DNA from: JBDSYA01 sp039925865
Lineage (GTDB): Bacteria; Bacteroidota; Ignavibacteria; Tepidaquicellales; Tepidaquicellaceae
Reading direction: 5' to 3'
Assembly: GCA_039925865.1 (NCBI GenBank)
Contig: JBDSYA010000169.1
Coordinates: forward strand, 1 to 14,540
Length of the DNA: 14,540 bases
Numbering within the stretch: the first letter of the stretch is position 1; each line of letters opens with the position of its first letter. The position numbers and the translations under genes were made by a program. Under the pieces are notes generated by a model that saw nothing but the letters and a program-made list of their open reading frames with translations, made no database searches and was not told the origin of the DNA. This document shows, one piece after another, positions 7,955 through 14,376 of the stretch.

Positions 7955-9283
7955 TTGAGAGCAAAATTATTTTATACTACTTTTATTTTATCGGCAATCT
8001 TTGTGCTTTCCTGCAATCCAATGAAGAAGAACGTTATGAAAGATACCGCTGATAATGTAGTTGAAGCCATTATTTCAAAAATAAATGAAGGAACGTTTCT
8101 CGTTGTAAAAGAAGAAGTTTTTCAGGCAGTTTCCAAGTCCGATGAGGGCGGGTTCAGGCGTATTTCCGGATATACCGAATACAGGATCTCGTCATATGAT
8201 GTTAATACAGGGCAGCTTGTAAAAAGAATTGTTTTGGGTAACCGAAAGGAAAATGAATGCAGGTTTTTGGGAGAAACGGACGGCAAGCTTTGGTACAAGA
8301 GCGTTGATAAAGAACTGGGAATACATGTGCGTGATCCCAAATCTCTGGATGTTATTATTCCTGAAGCAAAAATAATTGAAATCAATCCGTTTTTAAAAAA
8401 TAACCTGAGCCAGCCTGAGTGGAGTAATGTCCAGGGGTTTTACGGTTTTGATATTAATGCAAAGATGCCGATGGTATCTGATAACAGCGGATATGTTTAT
8501 TACATTGACCCGGTATCATTGAAAGCAGAAAAGACCAACGGCTCTATTAAGAATTTTGATTATGATGAGACCTGTACATCATCCTCAATGAAATTGGATG
8601 TAAACACAAGTATATATCTGAGAGGAAGCCCGAGGAACAGTATTAAATTATTTAACAAAGAAATTAATGAACCATCATTTTTGAAAGGAGATTTCCTGAA
8701 AAGCTCAATTGTTATGAATGCCTTCGATGCGAATCCGGATTTTATTCTGCCATATAAAAAGGAAGTTGAGAAATACAGGAAGGAAATCGATTCTATGAAT
8801 AATATTTTGAATACTACTGATACTACATCAATAAATAAGTTTAACAATTCTTACAAGACATACACATTAAGAAATGCGGAAAGAAATATAGGATACACAA
8901 ATGATAAAATAAAATCTGCTGAAAATAATATTAAAAGATATGCTGATGATAAATATTACGAGATAATTACTGCCGATAAAAGCGTTTTTTTGATCAGTCA
9001 GACTGATGTTACAGATCAGGCAAAGATAATAATCTCGAAAGTTAAACTTAATTCTGACACAACTGTAAGCCTGCAGTGGGAGACAGTTTTAAAGGATATC
9101 TACCGGGATCCTGAAAAAGGATTTGATAAATCTTCTTTCGATGTGGTTTTTTCAAAAGGGAATCCTGATCTGAAAGCAATGAGAGTTCTGATCTCGGGTG
9201 AAAAGCTCTTCTTCATTTTCATGTTAAAAGCTATCTGCTTCGATGTAGGAACAGGAAAGGTATTATGGAATTTCGATATCTAA
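7955..9283 (+). CDS. lipoprotein with beta-propeller-like repeats and a coiled-coil insert, function unknown
   Basis: A 442-residue envelope lipoprotein. MRAKLF, a hydrophobic stretch and the lipobox 'VLSC' put the lipidated Cys at residue 20. The body alternates predicted strands with blade-like phrases such as 'GYVYYIDPVSLKAEK' and closes with 'FDVGTGKVLWNFDI', a typical PQQ/quinoprotein-like repeat end, so a beta-propeller is likely. Residues about 268-335 break this pattern: they are charged and helical (KEVEKYRKEIDSMNNIL..., ending NNIKRYADDKYYE), probably a coiled coil projecting from the propeller. TTG start: the first in-frame Met (residue 23) lies after the lipobox. It stands alone between a terminator and a 230-bp gap. 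No enzymatic motif recognised. It may resemble the PA2928 family, but I could not test that. Confidence 0.75.
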   Translation: MRAKLFYTTFILSAIFVLSCNPMKKNVMKDTADNVVEAIISKINEGTFLVVKEEVFQAVSKSDEGGFRRISGYTEYRISSYDVNTGQLVKRIVLGNRKENECRFLGETDGKLWYKSVDKELGIHVRDPKSLDVIIPEAKIIEINPFLKNNLSQPEWSNVQGFYGFDINAKMPMVSDNSGYVYYIDPVSLKAEKTNGSIKNFDYDETCTSSSMKLDVNTSIYLRGSPRNSIKLFNKEINEPSFLKGDFLKSSIVMNAFDANPDFILPYKKEVEKYRKEIDSMNNILNTTDTTSINKFNNSYKTYTLRNAERNIGYTNDKIKSAENNIKRYADDKYYEIITADKSVFLISQTDVTDQAKIIISKVKLNSDTTVSLQWETVLKDIYRDPEKGFDKSSFDVVFSKGNPDLKAMRVLISGEKLFFIFMLKAICFDVGTGKVLWNFDI

Positions 9284-9513
9284 AAAGAGAAGTTTTTAGA
9301 CAGACTCGTCAGGCGGGAAGGAAAAGTTTTTTTCTTAATGCGGGAAAATTATTTTCAGGAAAGGTTTGTTCAGGATAAAGCTTCCGTAAACGGATGATGA
9401 GTGAAACTGACTAAATGATTTTAAAATTGTGAACGGATATATGCAAATACTTACATCTTTTATAATATAAGCAAGTTTCAAAAAATAATTTTTAAAACTA
9501 AAATTAACTTTTC
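9284..9513 (+). other. 230-bp non-coding gap with a less AT-rich patch and short direct repeat
   Basis: The 5' part (9300-9350) is visibly richer in G+C than the rest and contains GCGGGAA twice (9313-9319 and 9340-9346), each followed by an A/T run. Two frames stay open here for about 30 codons without a start codon. I recognise no product. It may be a relic of a gene or of a repeat element. A TATAAT at 9461-9466 precedes the gene at 9514, but I see no properly spaced -35 or -33 box. Confidence 0.3.
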
Positions 9514-10119
9514 ATGAATAAGACTTTGTTTACAACTTTGATGATCCTTTTAAACGTAACTTTTGCCCGCGCTTCAGACATTCCCGGATTATTCAGTACA
9601 GGTCTTGATGATAATTATAATTTACTTGCAGATGGTGAAACTGACATGCACTATCAGTTAATTTCCAGTTCAGATAAAAATTTTCCGGGTCCGGAATCTA
9701 AAGTTGTACTTTCAAATTCGTATCCTTTGAATGTCTGGGTGCCTAACAGCAGCAGTTCAAAGTGGATTGCTCCCAGGACAGATGCCGGTTTGTATAATGA
9801 AGCAGGGACCTATGTTTACAGGATCACTTTTGATCTTTCCCGTTTTAAAGCCGGAACAGCTTTTATTGCCGGCCTCTGGACTACTGATGATAACGGACTA
9901 GATATTCTTATAAATGGCAAAAGGACAGGCAACTTTACACCGCTTGGAGCTTTCTATGGAATGTTTCCTTTTGAAATCAGAAACGGTTTTAATGATGGTA
10001 TTAATACTATCGATTTTATTGTTAATAATCATATAGCTCCTTCAGGGCTGCGAGTAGAGATCATGGGAAAAGCTGACCCAAAAGATTTTGTTTTATCGGA
10101 CCTTCCCGATTACAAATAA
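9514..10119 (+). CDS. secreted jelly-roll domain protein of the type carried by PEP-CTERM proteins
   Basis: A 201-residue exported protein: signal peptide 1-20 (likely cut after ARA20), then a single beta-rich domain to the C-terminus. The motif order 'GLFSTGLDD...LADGETDMHYQLI' (25-50), 'SKWIAPR' (82-88), 'GTYVYRITFDLS' (98-109), 'WTTDDNGLDILINGKRTG' (122-139), 'FNDGINTIDFIVNN' (159-172) and 'PSGLRVEIMG' (176-185) matches, from memory, a galactose-binding-like sandwich recurring in PEP-CTERM exosortase substrates of proteobacteria, planctomycetes and cyanobacteria. Here there is no PEP-CTERM anchor and no T9SS tail; the protein ends 'LSDLPDYK', so it is probably periplasmic or released. ATG start without a Shine-Dalgarno; own terminator downstream. 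Ligand unknown, carbohydrate binding plausible. Confidence 0.75.
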   Translation: MNKTLFTTLMILLNVTFARASDIPGLFSTGLDDNYNLLADGETDMHYQLISSSDKNFPGPESKVVLSNSYPLNVWVPNSSSSKWIAPRTDAGLYNEAGTYVYRITFDLSRFKAGTAFIAGLWTTDDNGLDILINGKRTGNFTPLGAFYGMFPFEIRNGFNDGINTIDFIVNNHIAPSGLRVEIMGKADPKDFVLSDLPDYK

Positions 10120-10144
10120 AGTTTATTACTTTCACTGAAATTTC

Positions 10145-10159
10145 GATAGATTATCTATC
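10145..10159. repeat. 15-bp perfect dyad, possible operator
   Basis: GATAGAT-T-ATCTATC is a perfect inverted repeat with a single central base, 25 bp after the stop of the jelly-roll gene and just before the terminator hairpin. Its size suits a dimeric regulator, but its position at a 3' end makes that uncertain. Confidence 0.3.
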
Positions 10160-10163
10160 TTAT

Positions 10164-10208
10164 AATCACAATTTTTGAATTTTATAAGTTCAGAATTTGT
10201 GATTTTTC
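10164..10208 (+). terminator. hairpin terminator after the jelly-roll gene
   Basis: Arms AATCACAATTTTTGAA (10164-10179) and TTCAGAATTTGTGATT (10189-10204) pair at 14 of 16 positions plus one G-U, around a 9-nt loop, then a T-rich run (TTTCTTT). The stem is AT-rich but long. Loop and tail fit intrinsic termination of the gene ending at 10119. Confidence 0.6.
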
Positions 10209-10305
10209 TTTATAATTTCTGCTTTCAACTGTGATTTATATTATAAATTGACATAATATTTAATTATTCAAAGTTCATCTGAGGTGATTCTTTGATAAAA
10301 AAATC

Positions 10306-10338
10306 TTTGTAATGTATAAGCAAAGTTTATTATTTTTG
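10306..10338 (+). promoter_or_regulatory. Bacteroidetes-type promoter for the frameshifted gene
   Basis: TTTG (10306-10309), 21-nt spacer, and TATTTTTG (10331-10338), an exact TAnnTTTG -7 box, 35 bp before the ATG at 10374. It is the best promoter match I found in the window. Function is inferred from the consensus. Confidence 0.5.
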
Positions 10339-10373
10339 ATGAAAAGTTTATTTAATTCGCAATTAAAATTACT

Positions 10374-10734
10374 ATGTGCAAAAAGACGAAAAATGAAAGT
10401 GATGATTATTCCTTAATTAAAACTACTTTTAAAAAAAATAATATTGATAAACAAAGTACAGTTGCCGGAGCCTCTAAAAAATACCGTGAACTGACTGATA
10501 TATATCTTAACGGGATCAGTGCTGTTGCAATAGTATTAAAAATCGAAGATACAGGTTTTTTATTTAATTACAATCCCGTCGTTTCAAATAGCTTTAAGAG
10601 TTACTTCAGCTTCAGGCAGTGAGTTTAATACTTCTGGGGAAACACTTGTATCACAAATTCTATTTCCAAGTGTTGGAGATTTAGTTCAAATCAAGTATGA
10701 TCCGGAGAATGTTTCGCAGTTTGTAATTTTATGA
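10374..10734 (+). pseudogene. small beta-domain protein, apparently frameshifted by one extra T
   Basis: Reading from ATG 10374 gives 82 residues ending at 10622. The frame shifts in mid-domain: after 'NYNPVV' (to 10583) the +1 frame continues 'QIALRVTSASGSEF...' to a TGA at 10732-10734. Dropping one T in the TTT at 10582-10584 joins the halves into a 119-residue protein with 'NPVVQIALRV' across the joint. The order 'GISAVAIVLKIEDTG', 'NPVVQIALRV', then 'VGDLVQIKYDPEN' near the end resembles a common small bacterial beta-barrel domain that I know only as uncharacterised. There is no signal peptide or membrane segment; the basic N-terminus suggests a cytoplasmic protein. The second half has no start codon of its own. 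It may be a true pseudogene or a sequencing/assembly error in a T run. Only 8 bp separate it from the convergent gene. Confidence 0.7.
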
Positions 10735-10742
10735 TGACAGAG

Positions 10743-12230
10743 TTATTTAACAATTTTTTTTAATTCCTCTGCTTTTTCATTGAACCATTCTTTACCTGCA
10801 ATCAGCGTTAAGTTATTAATGTCATCCTGAAGTTTACTAATTTCAAATTGTGAATATCTCTGAGGTTCTGTCTTATATTTAAATATTCTGAAATAAACTC
10901 CAAACAAAATGTTATATTGTTTCTTACCGTCTTCCGCGATTTTCTGTTCTTTATTTATAAAATGTTTCAGTGCGTCCAGTATTGTAAAAGCTTCCTCATA
11001 ATATCCCAGCTCATAATAAGCCTTCAGGTAAAGTATTTTAATTCTCAGATAAGAATGCCAATTCGGAATTTTTATTTTTGAAAGGATCTCAATGGTTTTA
11101 TCATATTTCCCATATTCAAAATTCAGATATGCTTTTACAAATCCGTAAACAACCTCCCTGATTCCCTCTTCAAGCAGATTTTTGTATTTCTCAATAAAGA
11201 TTTCAGCATATTTGTAATCTTTTTTTGCAACTGAAATTGCGAACGTTTCCTCATAGATATTGTATAAAGCAGATTCAAGTTTATCAATGCTGAAATCGAT
11301 TTTTTCAAGCTGCAATTTATTTACAAGATACAATTCTTCTTTAAACGGACTTCTATTGAGATCCATTTTGTACCTGCAGTAATTCCTTAAAATACTAAGC
11401 AGTGTATATCTTTCACCGTTAGAAAAAAGATCAATGTTAGTGAAGATTGAATTTTTTACATCGTAAAAAATCTTTTCATTGTCCGTGGATGTGGTAAGCA
11501 AAAGCAATTTTAAATTTATTTCAATAAAGAATTTTTCTTCCGTGTTGACAGGGGCCAACTCCGTTAATAACTCATTGATATTTATTTTTTTGACAAGTTT
11601 GTAAAAAACACTTTCATTAACATCCCCGCCGATATTGGACGAACTGAAAAATATTGAATTTGAATTTCTAAACAACAGCCTTACTATATTGCAAAGATCA
11701 TATTCGGCGCTCTTGAAATAACTTTCACGGAGCTTCTGCTTCCAGCTGTAATTGCTGTATTCAAACTCCTGCTTTAATATTTCAAGCCTTGAAAGGGATT
11801 TGTAAAGTTCAATGTCAATTTTTGAATTCCTTATTTCTTCATCAACTTTTCGGAATCTGATCTTAAACAGATTTTCAAGTCCTCTTTCCTGATATTCATC
11901 CAGAAGATCGATTAAATTTTTAGGATCAGAAAATAAATTTTGGTTTAGGAGGTCATTCAAAATAAATTTTTCGCATAGTTGCAATAATTCAGACATAAGA
12001 TTTCTCATCATACTGTAACTGTACTTATTATCAGGAAATGCTTTATTGTAAATAACCTGCTCGGTCATTTCTTCAGAATTAAAATCAGGAAAGAATTTCT
12101 TCAGAGATATTGATAGATTTATCAGATTTTTGCTTTTATTAAAATAAGGCGAAGCAACAAAATCTTCAAATCTTCTGAATTCTTCTTTTGAAAAAGTTTT
12201 TAGTATGTCTATAGCTTTGCTTTTTAACAA
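10743..12230 (-). CDS. helical (TPR-like) protein of unknown function
   Basis: A 495-residue, largely alpha-helical protein without signal peptide or membrane segment, presumably cytoplasmic. The N-terminus has a recognisable family signature, 'LKTFSKEEFRRFEDFVASPYFNKSKNLINL' spread over residues 10-39, with 'YSMMRNLMSELLQLCEKF' (76-93). I know it from uncharacterised proteins of Bacteroidetes and Ignavibacteria. The C-terminal half is a run of paired helices with Tyr/Leu/Ala spacing ('YLKAYYELGYYEEAFTIL'), suggesting TPR-like repeats and a scaffold or binding role. No catalytic motif. Starts at TTG (CAA at 12228-12230 on the + strand) with AAGGA 7 nt upstream; the frame upstream runs to a stop without an ATG. 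Transcribed in the same direction as the membrane-protein gene 205 bp upstream. No terminator is seen before the convergent gene. Confidence 0.75.
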   Translation of the reverse strand: MLKSKAIDILKTFSKEEFRRFEDFVASPYFNKSKNLINLSISLKKFFPDFNSEEMTEQVIYNKAFPDNKYSYSMMRNLMSELLQLCEKFILNDLLNQNLFSDPKNLIDLLDEYQERGLENLFKIRFRKVDEEIRNSKIDIELYKSLSRLEILKQEFEYSNYSWKQKLRESYFKSAEYDLCNIVRLLFRNSNSIFFSSSNIGGDVNESVFYKLVKKININELLTELAPVNTEEKFFIEINLKLLLLTTSTDNEKIFYDVKNSIFTNIDLFSNGERYTLLSILRNYCRYKMDLNRSPFKEELYLVNKLQLEKIDFSIDKLESALYNIYEETFAISVAKKDYKYAEIFIEKYKNLLEEGIREVVYGFVKAYLNFEYGKYDKTIEILSKIKIPNWHSYLRIKILYLKAYYELGYYEEAFTILDALKHFINKEQKIAEDGKKQYNILFGVYFRIFKYKTEPQRYSQFEISKLQDDINNLTLIAGKEWFNEKAEELKKIVK

Positions 12231-12243
12231 CCGATGATCCTTA
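12228..12243 (-). promoter_or_regulatory. ribosome binding site for a TTG start (minus strand)
   Basis: On the minus strand, TAAGGATC (12236-12243) precedes the TTG (12230-12228); the AAGGA core (12242-12238) is 7 nt from the start codon. It supports TTG initiation of the helical protein. Confidence 0.5.
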
Positions 12244-12353
12244 TTTATAAGATAATAACTGTTTGGGATAACTATAAAAATTCAAACTTTAACAAATAGG
12301 CTGACACTTGAAAGAATCTTGCAGTAAATAGTATAAGTTTAATGTGGAAGTGT

Positions 12354-12388
12354 AATAATTATTCAATTGGTATATTGAATGAATTATT
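12354..12388. repeat. AT-rich hairpin between the two minus-strand genes
   Basis: AATAATTATTCAAT (12354-12367) and ATTGAAT-G-AATTATT (12374-12388) form a 14-bp stem with one bulged base and the loop TGGTAT. It lies 48 bp beyond the stop of the membrane-protein gene (minus strand). It could be that gene's terminator, although no T-tract follows on the minus strand, or an operator for the next gene. Confidence 0.4.
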
Positions 12389-12435
12389 AATAAATTTGGA
12401 AATATTAATACTGTATAAGATTAGTGTGGTCAGGT

Positions 12436-14142
12436 TTACAGATCTTCTTTTCTTTTGATTCGTATCGATCTTACAACTGCTTCAATCTCATTTTTATACT
12501 GATTAAAATATTGCTTTCTGACCTGCGCGTTTACGGAAAGTTTTTCCGTGCCAATATTATTAAAAATGTAAAAACGATAACTGGTAGATCCGGCAAGTGT
12601 TCGGGGCTCCATTGAATATGCTCTGAGAGTAGTATCATTCATATTAAATTCGGTTTTAAAGTTTTCCGAACTGAAATCCTTATTATCTTTATCAAGAAAT
12701 ATAAATATGGTCATTGTTCCCGGCTGCTCGGCAGTTGTGTCGGTCAACAAAACCCCGCTGAATGCAGAATCGTTTTTATTTATTTCCCTCTGATCCATTA
12801 TCTTCCAGTTTTTAGGAAAATACATCGCCAATCCAATATCTTTCTCCGAAAAATTATTCCTCAATGAATCAGCTATGTCAAATGCTGATGTCGAAGTGTC
12901 AGGAGCATTACTTGTATCTCCGGTAATACCCTCAGCAAGTTTCCTCAAAGAATCCAGCTCTCTAGTCAGGGAAGAACCTGTAGTAGTATCTTTATTTTCA
13001 TCTTCTGTTTTGGTTCTCGGCCTTATAACTTTAGGCGGCCTCACAGTCTTTCTGGGCTGAATATCTCTTGCTTCTTCTTTAGCGGGCTCATTAACAACAG
13101 GAGTTTCTTCGATTTTAGGTTTATTAGGATCCTCTACATCTTCCAGTTTAATCTTAGGATCCGGAAGGTCCTGAATTATAAATATTCTGGATTGCTCTTC
13201 CGGTGATGGTTCTTTATACTTTTTATTAATATTCATGAAAATTATTCCGGCTGCTGCTGAGTGAAGAGCGGCTGCTGCAATAATTCCAATGAGAAGATTT
13301 TTTTGTATTAATTTTCTTAATGCATCAAATGGATTTTTAAATCCGGTATCAGTATCATGAAATTCTTCATTATCATTGTACACAGGATATGAAGGAGGCT
13401 GAATAAGATCCACTACTTCCGGATTTGGAGTCAATCTGTTATTTCCTTCTTCATCCTTTTGCACCACTTTCTTTAGCTCAGCATCAATGGTAAGAGTGAT
13501 CTCAATTTCCTGTACTTCACCTTCTTTTGGCTGAAGATAAATTTTATTTGTTTGAGAATCGATCGAAGTTTTTAAATCTCTTGAAGTTGAATCAATTTTT
13601 ATCCCGCAGGTTGTAATTATTTTAATTTTCAGCAAATTCTCGTTTATGAGATTTACCTGATAATTACTGTTTGAACTTTTTTCAGTCTTATCAATTATAT
13701 TTTCTGATATGTGATTTTCCGTTTCCGTACTTTCAATAATGACGGGTCCTGATTTTTCATCCTCATCAATGGAGATCATTACTTCAATCTCCTGAGTGCT
13801 ATTATCAAATTTCGGGTACAGATAGATCTCATTCCTCTGTGTTTCGACTGAACTTTTTTTATCTTTAACCGATGAATTAATCTTAACGCCTTGCTTTGTA
13901 GAAATAAAAATCTTTAAAAGATCCTTACTTATAAGGCTGATTTGATAATTGCTGTTCTTTGAAAGAGATTTTTGAATTGGATCCTGCTTGACTGAAGTTT
14001 GCTGTATCGGATCAGCGGGTGGAATTGGAGTTATAGTTTCGTCGTTTATTTTATCGGTATCACTAATATTTTCCGTACTATTTTCAGGAGTAATATGTTT
14101 ATCCGGGGTGCTGTTATCGGGATTTTGAATGGTATCAGACAT
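12436..14142 (-). CDS. TonB-like single-pass membrane protein with two N-terminal repeats
   Basis: A 568-residue protein with no signal peptide and one internal membrane segment. Residues 1-62: acidic, Pro/Thr/Asn-rich, disordered. Two copies of a beta-rich repeat follow: 63-127 ('NSNYQISLISKDLLKIFI...GVKINS...NEIYLYP...EIEVMISID') and 158-223 ('NSNYQVNLINENLLKIKI...GIKIDS...NKIYLQP...EIEITLTID'). Linker to 272. Membrane segment about 283-304 with 'AAALHSAAAG' (H294), resembling the TonB anchor whose His contacts ExbD. Residues 308-380 are rich in Pro, Glu and Lys (spanner-like). Residues 436-563 form a folded domain ('GLAMYFPKNWKIMD', 'AQVRKQYFNQYKNEIEAVVRSI') that is not a recognisable TonB C-terminal domain and looks more like a PsbP/DUF1795-type fold. 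Basic residues before the segment suggest the repeats are cytoplasmic. Could instead be an envelope sensor. Function unknown. Confidence 0.7.
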   Translation of the reverse strand: MSDTIQNPDNSTPDKHITPENSTENISDTDKINDETITPIPPADPIQQTSVKQDPIQKSLSKNSNYQISLISKDLLKIFISTKQGVKINSSVKDKKSSVETQRNEIYLYPKFDNSTQEIEVMISIDEDEKSGPVIIESTETENHISENIIDKTEKSSNSNYQVNLINENLLKIKIITTCGIKIDSTSRDLKTSIDSQTNKIYLQPKEGEVQEIEITLTIDAELKKVVQKDEEGNNRLTPNPEVVDLIQPPSYPVYNDNEEFHDTDTGFKNPFDALRKLIQKNLLIGIIAAAALHSAAAGIIFMNINKKYKEPSPEEQSRIFIIQDLPDPKIKLEDVEDPNKPKIEETPVVNEPAKEEARDIQPRKTVRPPKVIRPRTKTEDENKDTTTGSSLTRELDSLRKLAEGITGDTSNAPDTSTSAFDIADSLRNNFSEKDIGLAMYFPKNWKIMDQREINKNDSAFSGVLLTDTTAEQPGTMTIFIFLDKDNKDFSSENFKTEFNMNDTTLRAYSMEPRTLAGSTSYRFYIFNNIGTEKLSVNAQVRKQYFNQYKNEIEAVVRSIRIKRKEDL

Positions 14143-14292
14143 TTTTTTATATCAACGATAATTTAGAAAACATATACATAACAATAAATTCAAATCACTA
14201 TAAAACTAAATATTTTCTTTCTATATTTGAAAACTTTTTATATTCATTTAATTCATAAATAATTGATATTGTTCCCATAATGTTTAAATTAA

Positions 14293-14324
14293 TTAATGTT
14301 GCTTAAAACCATTTAGAACATTAA
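14293..14324. promoter_or_regulatory. dyad in the divergent control region
   Basis: TTAATGTT (14293-14300) and AACATTAA (14317-14324) are perfect 8-bp arms. Inside them TAAA (14304-14307) pairs with TTTA (14312-14315) around ACCA, giving a bulged hairpin. It is 52 bp before the TTG at 14377 and within the 234-bp region separating two divergent genes. It could be an operator for both, a leader hairpin, or chance. An exact TAnnTTTG box (TATATTTG, 14222-14229) also occurs here on the + strand, but without a matching -33 element. Confidence 0.3.
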
Positions 14325-14376
14325 ACCGTTTATCTAGGTAATATAAGATAAAATTTTAATTTGAAATTTAAAAATT

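Noticed and set aside
9461..9466. TATAAT as a classic -10 box for the gene at 9514
   Set aside because: No TTGACA-like box at 16-18 bp, and TATAAT is expected by chance in such AT-rich DNA.
7800..10375. Mobile element, CRISPR array or defence island in the accessory-looking middle part
   Set aside because: No transposase, integrase, nuclease or methylase gene, no regularly spaced repeats, no terminal inverted repeats or tRNA in either strand.
10570..10600. Programmed +1 frameshift
   Set aside because: No rare codon, stop codon or upstream stimulatory Shine-Dalgarno at the GTT-T-CAA site as in prfB. Mutation or sequencing error is simpler.
12424..12615. Small + strand gene with a hydrophobic start
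   Set aside because: Antisense to the C-terminal end of the TonB-like gene with no ribosome binding site; hydrophobicity is a by-product of the opposite strand.
14222..14229. TATATTTG as a promoter for the anti-sigma gene
   Set aside because: Exact -7 match, but no TTG/TTTG at the required distance upstream and it lies almost 150 bp before the start. Kept only as a note.
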